Assembly: GCF_000733765.1 (NCBI RefSeq)
Contig: NZ_JPOG01000001.1
Span: 2,108,001-2,172,000 of the forward strand
DNA length: 64,000 bases
Reading direction: 5' to 3'
DNA from: Algiphilus aromaticivorans DG1253
GTDB lineage: Bacteria; Pseudomonadota; Gammaproteobacteria; Nevskiales; Nevskiaceae
The notes under the pieces are model-generated. The model searched no databases and was not told the DNA's origin. It worked only from the letters and a program-made list of their open reading frames with translations. A program made the position numbers and the translations under genes. Below, piece after piece: positions 1 to 8,001 of the stretch. Position 1 is the first letter of the stretch. Every line of letters starts with the position of its first letter.

Positions 1-1132
1 AGCGATCCGGGTCGAAGACCTCCGGGTTCGGAAACAGGCTCGACATGCGATGCGTCACCGGTGGCGAGGCCCAGACCATGTCCCCCGAGCGAATCGTGTA
101 GCCCTTGAAATTGAGGTCCTCGTTGACCTGGCGCATCAGGATGATCAGCGGTGGATGCAGGCGCAGCACTTCCTTGAGCACGCAGTCCAGCACATGCATC
201 TCGCGCATGTTCTGGTAGGTGATCTCGCCTTCGGCGCCGAGCAGTTCGTCGACCTCCTCGCGTGCCTGCTTGAGGATGTGTGGATGCTTCAACAGCTCGA
301 GCAGCATCCAGGCGGCCGTACCGGAGCTGGTGTGGTGCCCGGCGAAGATGGCACCGATGAGCATGCCGGTGATCTCGTCCTCGGACAGCGCCGTGCCATC
401 GGCGTAGCGCATGTCGATCAGGCTCTGGAACATGTCGTCGGGCTTGTCCGACTGCTCCGCACGCCGCCGTACGATGTCGCCGACAAGCTGCTTCAAGCGC
501 TTGCGCGCCCGGTCGCGGCGGCGGAAGCGCGGAATCGGCAGATTGGGGAAGTGATAGGCGACCGGGTGCACGCCTTGCTCAAGGTCGTGATAGATCTCCG
601 CGAACTCCTCGTTGAGTTCATAGCGAAACTCGCGGCCGAGCAGGCAGTGACTCGCAGTGTTGATCGTCAGCTGCTTCATGAAGGCGACCAGCTCGATCTC
701 GCCCGCCTTCTCCCAGTTCGCGATGAGCTCCTCGACCTCCTGCACGACCTTGGTCGAATGGTTGCGCATGGCCTCCGCACGCAGCGTCGGCATCAGCATG
801 CGCAGCTGCTCATTCTTGCGCTCGATGGGTGCGTCGAAGATGACGCCCTCGCCGAAGACGGGCGTCATCAGTTTATAGGCAGCGGACTGATCCAGCTGCT
901 CATCCGAGCCGCGGTAGAAGACCTCGCTGGCTTCATCGCCGGTGAGCAGCACCACGCGCTGGCCGAGCAGACGGAAAGAGGCGATCTCGCCGCCTCTGCG
1001 CGCAACGTCCGAGACGAAGTGGAAGGGATTCCGGACGAAGGAGATCAGATGACCCGCCCAGGGCAGGCCACCCGGATGCGAGGGCGGATTGGGCCCGCCG
1101 CCGCGCGGTTGTGTCATCGTGTGGGTTGCCAT
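1..1132 (-). CDS. cyp51: CYP51-type sterol 14alpha-demethylase, C-terminus outside the window
   Basis: Cytochrome P450 removing the 14alpha-methyl group of sterols by three O2/NAD(P)H-dependent oxidations. About 377 residues are visible from the ATG at 1132, which has an AGGAGTG ribosome site 6 nt upstream. The B-C loop reads AAYKLMTPVFGEGVIFD (residues 84-100), helix I reads AGHHTSSGTAAW (about 260-272) and helix K carries ExxR as EVLRLHPPL; all closely match the remembered Mycobacterium CYP51 sequence. The haem-cysteine loop lies beyond position 1, so catalytic competence cannot be confirmed here. It is the last visible gene of the minus-strand operon that also carries ERG25-like and NSDHL-like enzymes, which supports a sterol substrate. 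The position of mycobacterial Phe78 is Leu88 here. Family call is by motif reading, not by search. Confidence 0.88.
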   Translation of the reverse strand, partial: MATHTMTQPRGGGPNPPSHPGGLPWAGHLISFVRNPFHFVSDVARRGGEIASFRLLGQRVVLLTGDEASEVFYRGSDEQLDQSAAYKLMTPVFGEGVIFDAPIERKNEQLRMLMPTLRAEAMRNHSTKVVQEVEELIANWEKAGEIELVAFMKQLTINTASHCLLGREFRYELNEEFAEIYHDLEQGVHPVAYHFPNLPIPRFRRRDRARKRLKQLVGDIVRRRAEQSDKPDDMFQSLIDMRYADGTALSEDEITGMLIGAIFAGHHTSSGTAAWMLLELLKHPHILKQAREEVDELLGAEGEITYQNMREMHVLDCVLKEVLRLHPPLIILMRQVNEDLNFKGYTIRSGDMVWASPPVTHRMSSLFPNPEVFDPDR

Positions 1133-1170
1133 GGCTGCACTCCTGTCTGCTCGCTGTGGGGATTGCCGGA

Positions 1171-2544
1171 CTAGCGGCCCGCCCGGGCGGCCGCCTCCGG
1201 CGCGAACTGCTGGGGCCGCATCGGCTGATTGAGACGCCACCAGCCGTCGCCGGCCTCGTTGACCAGGTAGTCCGCCTCGTAGGCGCCCGAGGTCAGGTCG
1301 TGGAAAAGCGAAACGCCGCGCTGGTAGGTCCCCGATTCCTGCGAGTAGAAGTACAGCACCCAGTTGCTGCGCCAAATATTGCCGCGCGTGTCGTAGTTAT
1401 CCGACATGTGCGCCAGCCAGGTGTCCTCGTGCGCATAGATACGCCGCTTGCCGTAGACGTGGCGGTACTCCTCCTTCAGGTAGCCGTCGATGACCCAGAC
1501 GCGATGCAGCTCCCAGCGCACATGCTCGGGGTTGATGGTCTTGGACTGAATGAGCTCGTCGTAGCTGATATCGGGGTCGTTGACCCGGAAGTTGTGGCGC
1601 GGGATGTACATCTCCTTCTTGCCCACCAGCTTCCAGCTATAGCGCTCCGGCGAGCCGTTGAAGATGTAGTCATCGTCGGAGGTCCGCATGCCGGCCGGCG
1701 GCACGGGATAGTCGTGACCGATCTCGGGGGCCTTGCGCACGCGGCGGGTGCCAGGGTTGTACTGCCAGGCCTGCGTCGAGTCGTTGGCGAAGTTGTTCGG
1801 CTGGTAGCCGACGTTGATCTCGCCGCGGTTGCTCGGTGGCGCCAGCAGTTCGATGAAGAGATAGCCGCCAACCTTGTCGCTGAAATAACCGCGCTCGTCC
1901 GGATCGGGATTGGCGCCCGCGTTCATGGTCGTGAAGTCCCATTTCCCCCACGAAACAGTGCCGTCGCCCTGCACGACCGCGATGTCGTAGATCGCGTGTT
2001 CGGTCCAGGCACGGTGCGGCTGGGTGACATTCCAGATCGCTTCCAGCCCATTCTCAGGAAAGGGAAAGGGGTGCGCCCCGGCCATGCCTTCCAGGCCCAG
2101 GCCGTCGTCGACGATCTTGGCGTTCTCGGCGTTGTAGCGAACCGCGTCGCAGACCCAGTCGTGATAACGGAAATCGCGGTGGCTGGAGTAGACATTCATG
2201 CGGAACTGTTCCGGATACTTCTGGAACATCTGCTTAAGACTTTCGCTCAGGCGCTCCGCGTGCTCCTTGTAGTTGTCCGCGGTAATCGTGACGATCGGCT
2301 CTTCGTCGGCGTAGGGTCCGGGTTCATAGCCGTGCGGCTTGCTCTGGCCGGGCCAGGTCTTGAACCATTTGCCGGTGTATTCGGCGACGCCGCTTTCGGT
2401 GCCCTTCCGGGGCGCCCCCATGCAGTTGAGCTCGTCACCGCCCAGCTTGGCGATCTGCTCCTTGGTCGCATCCGCCCATAGCTGTGCCACGGGCGCGCAG
2501 ATTCCGATCATCAAGCCGATGCACGCGGCGCGTTGCATTGTCAT
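1171..2544 (-). CDS. DUF1329 periplasmic/outer-membrane-associated protein, copy 1
   Basis: Member of DUF1329, often labelled outer membrane lipoprotein-sorting protein; biochemical role unproven. The start at 2544 (MTMQRAACIG) is set by an AGGAGG site 6 nt upstream, giving 457 residues; an in-frame start at 2574 lacks such a site. The N-terminus looks like a signal peptide ending near QLWADA. Family-typical stretches are visible: WQYNPGTRRVRKAPE, HDYPVP, FNGSPERYSWKLVGKKEM and HRVWVIDGYLKEEYRHVYGKR. It lies downstream of a DUF1302 barrel, the usual partner, and upstream of cyp51. Inference: the pair moves a hydrophobic sterol or its ester across the outer membrane. A clear paralogue is at 11681-13069. 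Confidence 0.85.
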   Translation of the reverse strand: MTMQRAACIGLMIGICAPVAQLWADATKEQIAKLGGDELNCMGAPRKGTESGVAEYTGKWFKTWPGQSKPHGYEPGPYADEEPIVTITADNYKEHAERLSESLKQMFQKYPEQFRMNVYSSHRDFRYHDWVCDAVRYNAENAKIVDDGLGLEGMAGAHPFPFPENGLEAIWNVTQPHRAWTEHAIYDIAVVQGDGTVSWGKWDFTTMNAGANPDPDERGYFSDKVGGYLFIELLAPPSNRGEINVGYQPNNFANDSTQAWQYNPGTRRVRKAPEIGHDYPVPPAGMRTSDDDYIFNGSPERYSWKLVGKKEMYIPRHNFRVNDPDISYDELIQSKTINPEHVRWELHRVWVIDGYLKEEYRHVYGKRRIYAHEDTWLAHMSDNYDTRGNIWRSNWVLYFYSQESGTYQRGVSLFHDLTSGAYEADYLVNEAGDGWWRLNQPMRPQQFAPEAAARAGR

Positions 2545-2579
2545 GGTCGCCTCCTCAGGTTGTTCGCCTTGCACCGTCC

Positions 2580-2650
2580 TGCATGGTGCGTGGTAGTAAT
2601 TTCTACTCTATTACTGATAATTCGTATTACTCATTCCGGACTAGTGCCGG
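2580..2650 (-). promoter_or_regulatory. AT-rich gap upstream of DUF1329 copy 1, possible internal promoter/operator
   Basis: The 121-nt gap between the DUF1302 and DUF1329 genes holds an AT-rich stretch that stands out in this GC-rich DNA. It contains GTAAT-N9-ATTAC arms (2596-2614) and the 9-mer GTAGTAATT (2593-2601), which recurs in inverted form in the tetR/GMC gap at 9708-9716. It may be a second promoter with a site for the TetR protein. Inferred from sequence only. Confidence 0.3.
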
Positions 2651-2665
2651 GCTGCCGCTCGGGCA

Positions 2666-4624
2666 TCAGAAGAAGTCGTACTCCATGCTCAACCCGATGG
2701 TGTCGCGGTCGGCCAGCGGCCGATCCAGGAAGTGCGGCGCACCACCGAGGAAGCCGCTGTACTGGATGCCGATCGTCAGGCGCTGCTGGCGCGTGAACTC
2801 GAAGCCGATACCGACACGGGTGTCGTTCTCATCGAAGAGCGAGCCAAAACCACCGTTGAGCGGCGAACGGCCTTCGAGGGCCTGTTGATAGGAGATCGGC
2901 ACGGTCAGGTCCCAGCCCGGGAACAGCGAGTAGTGCTGGAGAATGGCGAGCACCGATACCGCCCAGGCCTGCCGATCGAACTGCAGCTCCTTGAAGTACT
3001 CACCTTCCGTATCCCCTTCCTGACTGGGCTGCGCCTGCACATCGGTCGCCTCGACCCAGCCAAGCTCACCGACCAGCGATAGGCTGTCGAAGAGCCACGG
3101 CGGACGGCCGCTGTAGATGGCGTTGACCAGCACTTGATTCGTGTTGGCCCGCGTCGGCGTCGGAATCGGGCCGTTGACGCCGTTGGGCACATCCACGTTG
3201 ACGTCGACCCCACGGCGATGGATGACCTCCGCCGCAACGTTCACGCCGGCGAAGAGGGTCGACAGGCTCATCGCGTAGAGATCGACGTTGTCGAAATAGC
3301 GAATGTTGTAGCTCGCCGGCACGTTGATGCCCAGATCGGCCGTCGTTATCGCCGGTATCAGCGTGGCGCCGGCGATTTCCTGCTCGGGGATGATGGCCAG
3401 CTCGCCGAAGTTGGTGACCACCGCCGGCGTCTTCTGGTGATAGCGCAGGTAGTAGGCTCCGAACTCGGTCACCGGTGTCAGCTGATACTTCAGTCCCGCA
3501 CCGTATTCCGGGTCATCCGACTCGATGTAACCGGCGAAGGTCGGGTTCAGCCCCTCCGGCGCGTCAAGGATGGAGTTCGCCCCGCCCAGCGGCAGACGGA
3601 TCGGCGGCAGGCCGTCGAGCGGCAGCGACAACAACAGGTTCTCCAGTGCCTCCACCGGCAGCTGGTTGTCGAAGAACGCCTCGTCGATGGTCATGACGAG
3701 GCCGGCGATCTGGTCGGGATCGGTGATGTCGAGCTCGGCTAGGTTCTCCGTGTTCAATGGGTTCTTGAGGCCGTAGATCATCTCGGCCCCGGGACCGACG
3801 ACATCGCTGGGCGAATAGAAGCTGCCGATGGGGTCGATCTCGAAGGGCTTGAAGTCGACGATGTATTGACCGAGCAGCGTGAGGCGCCGAGAGAGCGTGA
3901 AGCGGAAGGAGGCCTGGTTGACCGGCAGCAGGATGCTCTTGACGTCGATACCCGGAACCGTCGCGCGCGTCGCATCGGCCGGCGCCTGCGCCTGTGCGAT
4001 ACCGCTGAAGAAGAGACTCTCGCCCCAGGCGGCGATGTGCCGACCCACCCGAACGTTGAGCGCCATCGTGTCGCCGAAGTAGAAATTGCCGTAGACATAG
4101 GCATCGAGCAGGCGCGCGCGACGGTGGCTGCGACTTTCGGCAGCGTCCGTGAAGGTATTGAAGGGCTCCTGCGAGGTATTGATGCTATCCGGCGAATCGT
4201 GATCGTTGCGACCGGCATAGGCGTGGTCGTAAAAGGCGTCGCCGCGGATCAGAAAGCCGTAGTCTCGCCAGGAGAAATCGAGATCCCCGAGCAGCGACGC
4301 TCGGTTGTTGACCATCGCCCACTGGTCGAAATTGCGATTACCGTCGTCGTAGTTGTGCGACTCGGGATACTTCAGAAACTCGGCAACGGGCACCTCCGGG
4401 CTACCCGGCGTATCGATGATGCGCGGGTCCGGATTCTCGAGCCGCCATGCGGCCGCGTAGCTGGCCTTGAGCGAGTACGCGAGGTCGATACCGTAGAAGT
4501 CGGCGCGCCCGGCCTCAGCCGCCGGAAGCCAGCACGCCAACAAGCCGAGCAAACAGCCGGTAACACGCGATGCATGTCGGTGGCGCACCACGTCGCGCCA
4601 CCTCCCCCCAGAATCCTTCTGCAT
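2666..4624 (-). CDS. DUF1302 outer-membrane beta-barrel protein, copy 1
   Basis: Predicted outer-membrane channel of 652 residues, longer than its paralogue at 13080-14684 (534 residues). A GGAGGGG site precedes the ATG. The N-terminus has a basic region and hydrophobic stretch (GCLLGLLACWLPAAEA) fitting a signal peptide, and the C-terminus ends in Phe (SMEYDFF) as in many barrel proteins. Motifs shared with the paralogue include DDGNRNF, VNNRA, AWGESLFF and the QxPADAT segment. DUF1302 and DUF1329 genes are usually neighbours and recur in clusters for hydrophobic substrates such as steroids and alkanes. The place between the NSDHL-like gene and cyp51 suggests sterol import. A structural or purely adhesive role cannot be excluded. 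Confidence 0.85.
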   Translation of the reverse strand: MQKDSGGRWRDVVRHRHASRVTGCLLGLLACWLPAAEAGRADFYGIDLAYSLKASYAAAWRLENPDPRIIDTPGSPEVPVAEFLKYPESHNYDDGNRNFDQWAMVNNRASLLGDLDFSWRDYGFLIRGDAFYDHAYAGRNDHDSPDSINTSQEPFNTFTDAAESRSHRRARLLDAYVYGNFYFGDTMALNVRVGRHIAAWGESLFFSGIAQAQAPADATRATVPGIDVKSILLPVNQASFRFTLSRRLTLLGQYIVDFKPFEIDPIGSFYSPSDVVGPGAEMIYGLKNPLNTENLAELDITDPDQIAGLVMTIDEAFFDNQLPVEALENLLLSLPLDGLPPIRLPLGGANSILDAPEGLNPTFAGYIESDDPEYGAGLKYQLTPVTEFGAYYLRYHQKTPAVVTNFGELAIIPEQEIAGATLIPAITTADLGINVPASYNIRYFDNVDLYAMSLSTLFAGVNVAAEVIHRRGVDVNVDVPNGVNGPIPTPTRANTNQVLVNAIYSGRPPWLFDSLSLVGELGWVEATDVQAQPSQEGDTEGEYFKELQFDRQAWAVSVLAILQHYSLFPGWDLTVPISYQQALEGRSPLNGGFGSLFDENDTRVGIGFEFTRQQRLTIGIQYSGFLGGAPHFLDRPLADRDTIGLSMEYDFF

Positions 4625-4678
4625 AGTCCCCTCCGATGTGCACGTCCACTCTCTTTATTACCGCGCGGGTGGATCGGC

Positions 4679-5686
4679 TCAGGCTGCTGCCCGCAACTGC
4701 TCGACCGTCAGGCGAATCCCCTCTTCAAGGGAAACCGCCGGCTGCCATTCCAGATCGCGCCGAGCCTTGGCGATGCTGAAGTAGTGATGCGTGACCATGT
4801 AGCGGACAGAGAAGCGCGTCATGCCGTTCTCCGCGTTCAGCGTGCCGCCGCGCAGCGTGTCGATGCCCTCCGCCACGGCGGCCGCCGAGTAGGCGATCCA
4901 GTACGGCACCTTTCCCTTGATCGGCGGGTAGCCCATGGCGACCACCAGCTTCTCGATGAAGTCGAAGAAGGCCATGGGCTCGCCGTTGGTTACGAAGTAG
5001 GCCTGACCGCACACCGGTGAGCCGTCCTCCAGCCGCGCCTCAGCGGCAACGACGGCATCGACGAGATTGCTGATGTAGGTGAAGTCGGAAAGCTTGTCGC
5101 GATTGCCCACCGCCTTCGTCAGCTTGCCGGCGGCGGCCTTGTCGAGAATGGCCGGCACGAATCGATTGTCACCGGCACCGAAGACCACGTGCGGGCGGAT
5201 CGCGCAGGTATGTGCACCGCCCTGCCCGCTTTGCGCCAGCACGACCTTCTCGGCGGCGATCTTGCTGTCGGCGTAGGGCGCCTGCGAAATGCGCGAATAG
5301 GGCAGGCTTTCGTCGCCGTATTCGATGTCCTGGCCCTCGTAGACCGCGCTGGCGGAGCTCATGTAGACAAGGCGCGGTATGCCGTGCGCGCGACAGGCCG
5401 CCAGCACATTCTCGGTGCCGGTCAGGTTCACCGCCCACACATCCTCCTCGCGGCTGTGCTTGGTGTGTACCAGCGAGGCGTTGTGAATGACGCTGTCGAC
5501 CCCCGCGAAAGCCGCCTTGACGGCATCGGCGTCGCGGATATCGAGCTTGACGAAGCGGACATCGCCGCGAAAGGGGCGATCGAGCATGTCCGCGCAGATC
5601 ACCCTGAAGCCTTCGTCGGCAAAGCGATCGACCAGCGCGCGCCCGACGAAGCCCTGCCCCCCCGTTATAAGAATCGTTCTGCTCAT
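4679..5686 (-). CDS. NSDHL/ERG26-like 3beta-hydroxysteroid dehydrogenase (C-4 decarboxylase type)
   Basis: NAD(P)-dependent extended SDR of 335 residues. The Rossmann motif is TGGQGFVG (residues 8-15) and the catalytic pair is Y138/K142 in YADSK. The second half resembles eukaryotic NSDHL/ERG26: a GAGDNRFVP segment, SDFTYISNLVDA, FVTNGEPMAFFDFIE and VPYWIAYS. In eukaryotes that enzyme oxidises the 3beta-OH of 4alpha-carboxysterols, which then lose CO2. It lies 15 nt downstream of the ERG25-like gene, so the two probably act on the same carbon. A plain 3beta-hydroxysteroid dehydrogenase/isomerase acting on the sterol 3-OH is the main alternative. Family call is strong; the exact substrate is inferred from neighbours. 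Confidence 0.78.
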   Translation of the reverse strand: MSRTILITGGQGFVGRALVDRFADEGFRVICADMLDRPFRGDVRFVKLDIRDADAVKAAFAGVDSVIHNASLVHTKHSREEDVWAVNLTGTENVLAACRAHGIPRLVYMSSASAVYEGQDIEYGDESLPYSRISQAPYADSKIAAEKVVLAQSGQGGAHTCAIRPHVVFGAGDNRFVPAILDKAAAGKLTKAVGNRDKLSDFTYISNLVDAVVAAEARLEDGSPVCGQAYFVTNGEPMAFFDFIEKLVVAMGYPPIKGKVPYWIAYSAAAVAEGIDTLRGGTLNAENGMTRFSVRYMVTHHYFSIAKARRDLEWQPAVSLEEGIRLTVEQLRAAA

Positions 5687-5701
5687 GCTGCGCTCCCGGA
5701 T

Positions 5702-6376
5702 CTACTTGAAGGTGCCGAAGGCCTGATCCCAGAACGGAAAGATCGAGGCGTAGTTGTATTTCAGCTTGGCGTGATGGATGTCGTGCTTCTCGGCCCAGAA
5801 GTTGAAGAGCCGGAAGGCCGGATGCGGCAGCACGAGATTGCCGTGCACGATGATGTTCACGGTCGAATAGACGAACCAGGTCGTCAGGAACGAGACCGTG
5901 CTGATCGGCCCCAGGATCACGATCGCCAGAACCAGCAGCCCCAGGCCAGCGATGTTCTCGGCCGGATGCAGGAAGATGCTCTCCGGCGCCGTCGGAAACT
6001 TCACGTAGTGGTGGATGCGGTGCACATGCTTGAGCACCCGCGGTTGATGCATGAAGCGGTGCAGGAAGTAGTACATGAAGTCGTAGAGCAACAGCACTGC
6101 GAGCACCTCGCCGATGAAATGCGCCGTGCCCGGCCAGCCCGCATACATCGCCCAATCGCCCAGGTAGAAGAAGAAGGCGGCGAGAACCGACAGCGACAGC
6201 ACATTGTTGAGCTGCGTGTTCACCATCAGACGCGTCTTCGGAATCTGATAGGTGCTGGGCGTGCGGATGCGGTACTTCGAGAAGCGCTCCGACTTGGCCG
6301 CCCAGGACAGCGTCTGCATGAGCACGCCGTCGAAGGCCAGGATGGCCGCGAATGCGATGAAGAAAGCGGTATCCAT
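5702..6376 (-). CDS. Sterol desaturase/fatty acid hydroxylase superfamily, C-4 methylsterol oxidase-like
   Basis: Membrane di-iron oxygenase of 224 residues. All three histidine clusters are present: HRFMH (H106, H110), HVHRIHH (H119, H122, H123) and HDIHH (H198, H201, H202). Hydrophobic segments lie near residues 5-25, 58-80, 88-104 and 143-180. The run from DFMYYFLHRFMH to the HPAEN segment is arranged as in MSMO1/ERG25, which oxidises the C-4 methyl group of sterols. It is shorter than the roughly 300-residue eukaryotic enzyme. It starts 5 nt after the aldehyde dehydrogenase and ends 15 nt before the NSDHL-like gene. C-5 desaturase or another hydroxylase of the superfamily is possible; the CYP51 and NSDHL context favours C-4 methyl oxidation. 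Confidence 0.72.
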   Translation of the reverse strand: MDTAFFIAFAAILAFDGVLMQTLSWAAKSERFSKYRIRTPSTYQIPKTRLMVNTQLNNVLSLSVLAAFFFYLGDWAMYAGWPGTAHFIGEVLAVLLLYDFMYYFLHRFMHQPRVLKHVHRIHHYVKFPTAPESIFLHPAENIAGLGLLVLAIVILGPISTVSFLTTWFVYSTVNIIVHGNLVLPHPAFRLFNFWAEKHDIHHAKLKYNYASIFPFWDQAFGTFK

Positions 6377-6381
6377 GACTC

Positions 6382-8001
6382 CTACCTCGTGGATTGTGTG
6401 GCGCCGGAAGCGCGGTTTCCGCGCATCAGGCTGAGAAGACTCTTGAAACGCTGGCGCCAACCGGTCGCGAAGAGCAGCCGGATGCCGTTGCGCGCCTTGG
6501 CGTAGTCGCCCGCCCCGACCGGATACAGCCGCTGCGGAACGGCGACGGGAAAACGATCGCTGAGCACGGCCTTGGGATTGGTGTAGGCGCGCAAGCCGTC
6601 GCGCCCGTTCATGCGCCCGAAGCCGGAATACTTGACGCCGCCGAAGGGCAGATCCTGATTCAGGTAGCACAGCCCGAAGTCGTTGATGCAGGTCGCGCCC
6701 GCCTCGAGTTCGGCGGCGATGCGCTCGGCGCGCTTACGGTCGCGCGAAAAGACCGAGGACTGCAGACCGAAGTCAATGGCATTGGCGATGCGCACGGCCT
6801 CGGCGTCGTCGGCGGCGCGCATGATCAGCATCACCGGCCCGAAGACCTCCTCGCGGGCGATGCGCATCTCGGGGGTGACATCGACCAGCACCGTCGGCGG
6901 ATAGAAGCTTCCGGAGGCGCCTTCGGGAAGCCGACCGCCGACCAGCGCGCGGGCACCGGACGCCAGCGCATCGCGCACCAGCTCGTCGACGATGCGCACC
7001 TGCTGCGGCGTCGTCATGGCGCCGACATCCAGCGTGCCGGGTTGCTCCGGCACACCCTGGCGCATGTCGCCGGCGATGCGGGTCACCTCTTCGACGAAGC
7101 GGTCAAAAATGCCCGCCTGCACGATGAGGCGCTCGGAGGCGATGCAGTTCTGGCCGAGATTGATGAAGCAGCCGCTCAACGCCGAGTGCACGGCCTGCTC
7201 CAGATGCGCATCATCGCAGATGATCATCGGATCCTTGCCGCCCAGCTCCATGACCACCGGCGTCAGATGCTCGGCACTGCCCTCGATGATCTTGCGGCCG
7301 TTGCCCACCGAGCCGATGAAGAGAATCTTCTGCACCCGGCTGCGCACCAGCGCCGCACCGGTCTCGCCATAACCGTTGATGATCTGCACGGTCTCGGCCG
7401 GGAAACCCTCGGCGACCAGCGCCTCCTCGAAGACCCGCCGGAAGCGCTGCGTCGACCAGGCCACTGCCTCGGAGGCCTTGAGGACCACCGCGTTGCCCGC
7501 CATCAAGGGCGCAACCAGCGAGCCGAAGATGTTCTGGAAAGGATAGTTCCAGGGCACGATGCAGGCCACCACGCCCAGCGGACGATATTCGATGCGCCCC
7601 TTCTTGTGCTTGAGCAGCCCGGACGGCACCGACTCGCTGCGCAGATGCTTCTCGCCGTAGCGGATGATCCAGCGAATCTTGTTGCAGACCGGCATTACCT
7701 CGCCCAGCAACGCGTTCTCCCAGGTCTTGCCGGAATCCGCGACGACAGCGGCGCAGAGCTCGTCGACGTCGTCGAGGATGCTCTGCAGCATGCGGCGCAG
7801 CACCGCCCGGCGCTGGCGGAAGCTGCTCTGCGCCCACTGCTTCTGCGCCGCGCGTGCGCGCTCGACCGCCTCCTGCACCTCCGCCGGGGTGGCGGCGGGC
7901 AGCGTGCCCAGCGTCTCGCCGGTGGCCGGATTGCGACAGTCGATCTCCGTGACCTGGCGGAGCGGCGTCTCGGGCGCTCTTGCCTGTGCTTCGACACTCA
8001 C
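6382..8001 (-). CDS. Aldehyde dehydrogenase
   Basis: NAD(P)-dependent aldehyde dehydrogenase of 539 residues, oxidising an aldehyde to an acid. E252 of MELGGKDP and the nucleophile C286 of GQNCIASE are present, as are VPWNYPFQN and the C-terminal PFGGVKYSGFGR. It is longer than the common 480-500 residues, with a basic C-terminal tail (KARNGIRLLFATGWRQRFK) that may bind the membrane. Its start overlaps the GMC oxidoreductase stop by 4 nt, so the two are probably translationally coupled and may carry out sequential alcohol-to-aldehyde-to-acid steps. Possible substrates are a C-4 formyl sterol or a side-chain aldehyde; the sequence does not decide. Confidence 0.88.
   Translation of the reverse strand: MSVEAQARAPETPLRQVTEIDCRNPATGETLGTLPAATPAEVQEAVERARAAQKQWAQSSFRQRRAVLRRMLQSILDDVDELCAAVVADSGKTWENALLGEVMPVCNKIRWIIRYGEKHLRSESVPSGLLKHKKGRIEYRPLGVVACIVPWNYPFQNIFGSLVAPLMAGNAVVLKASEAVAWSTQRFRRVFEEALVAEGFPAETVQIINGYGETGAALVRSRVQKILFIGSVGNGRKIIEGSAEHLTPVVMELGGKDPMIICDDAHLEQAVHSALSGCFINLGQNCIASERLIVQAGIFDRFVEEVTRIAGDMRQGVPEQPGTLDVGAMTTPQQVRIVDELVRDALASGARALVGGRLPEGASGSFYPPTVLVDVTPEMRIAREEVFGPVMLIMRAADDAEAVRIANAIDFGLQSSVFSRDRKRAERIAAELEAGATCINDFGLCYLNQDLPFGGVKYSGFGRMNGRDGLRAYTNPKAVLSDRFPVAVPQRLYPVGAGDYAKARNGIRLLFATGWRQRFKSLLSLMRGNRASGATQSTR

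Noticed and set aside
50-1174. Long plus-strand open frame across the CYP51 region
   Set aside because: It is the antisense shadow of the minus-strand P450, whose motifs and ribosome site are clear; GC-rich third positions keep the opposite frame open.
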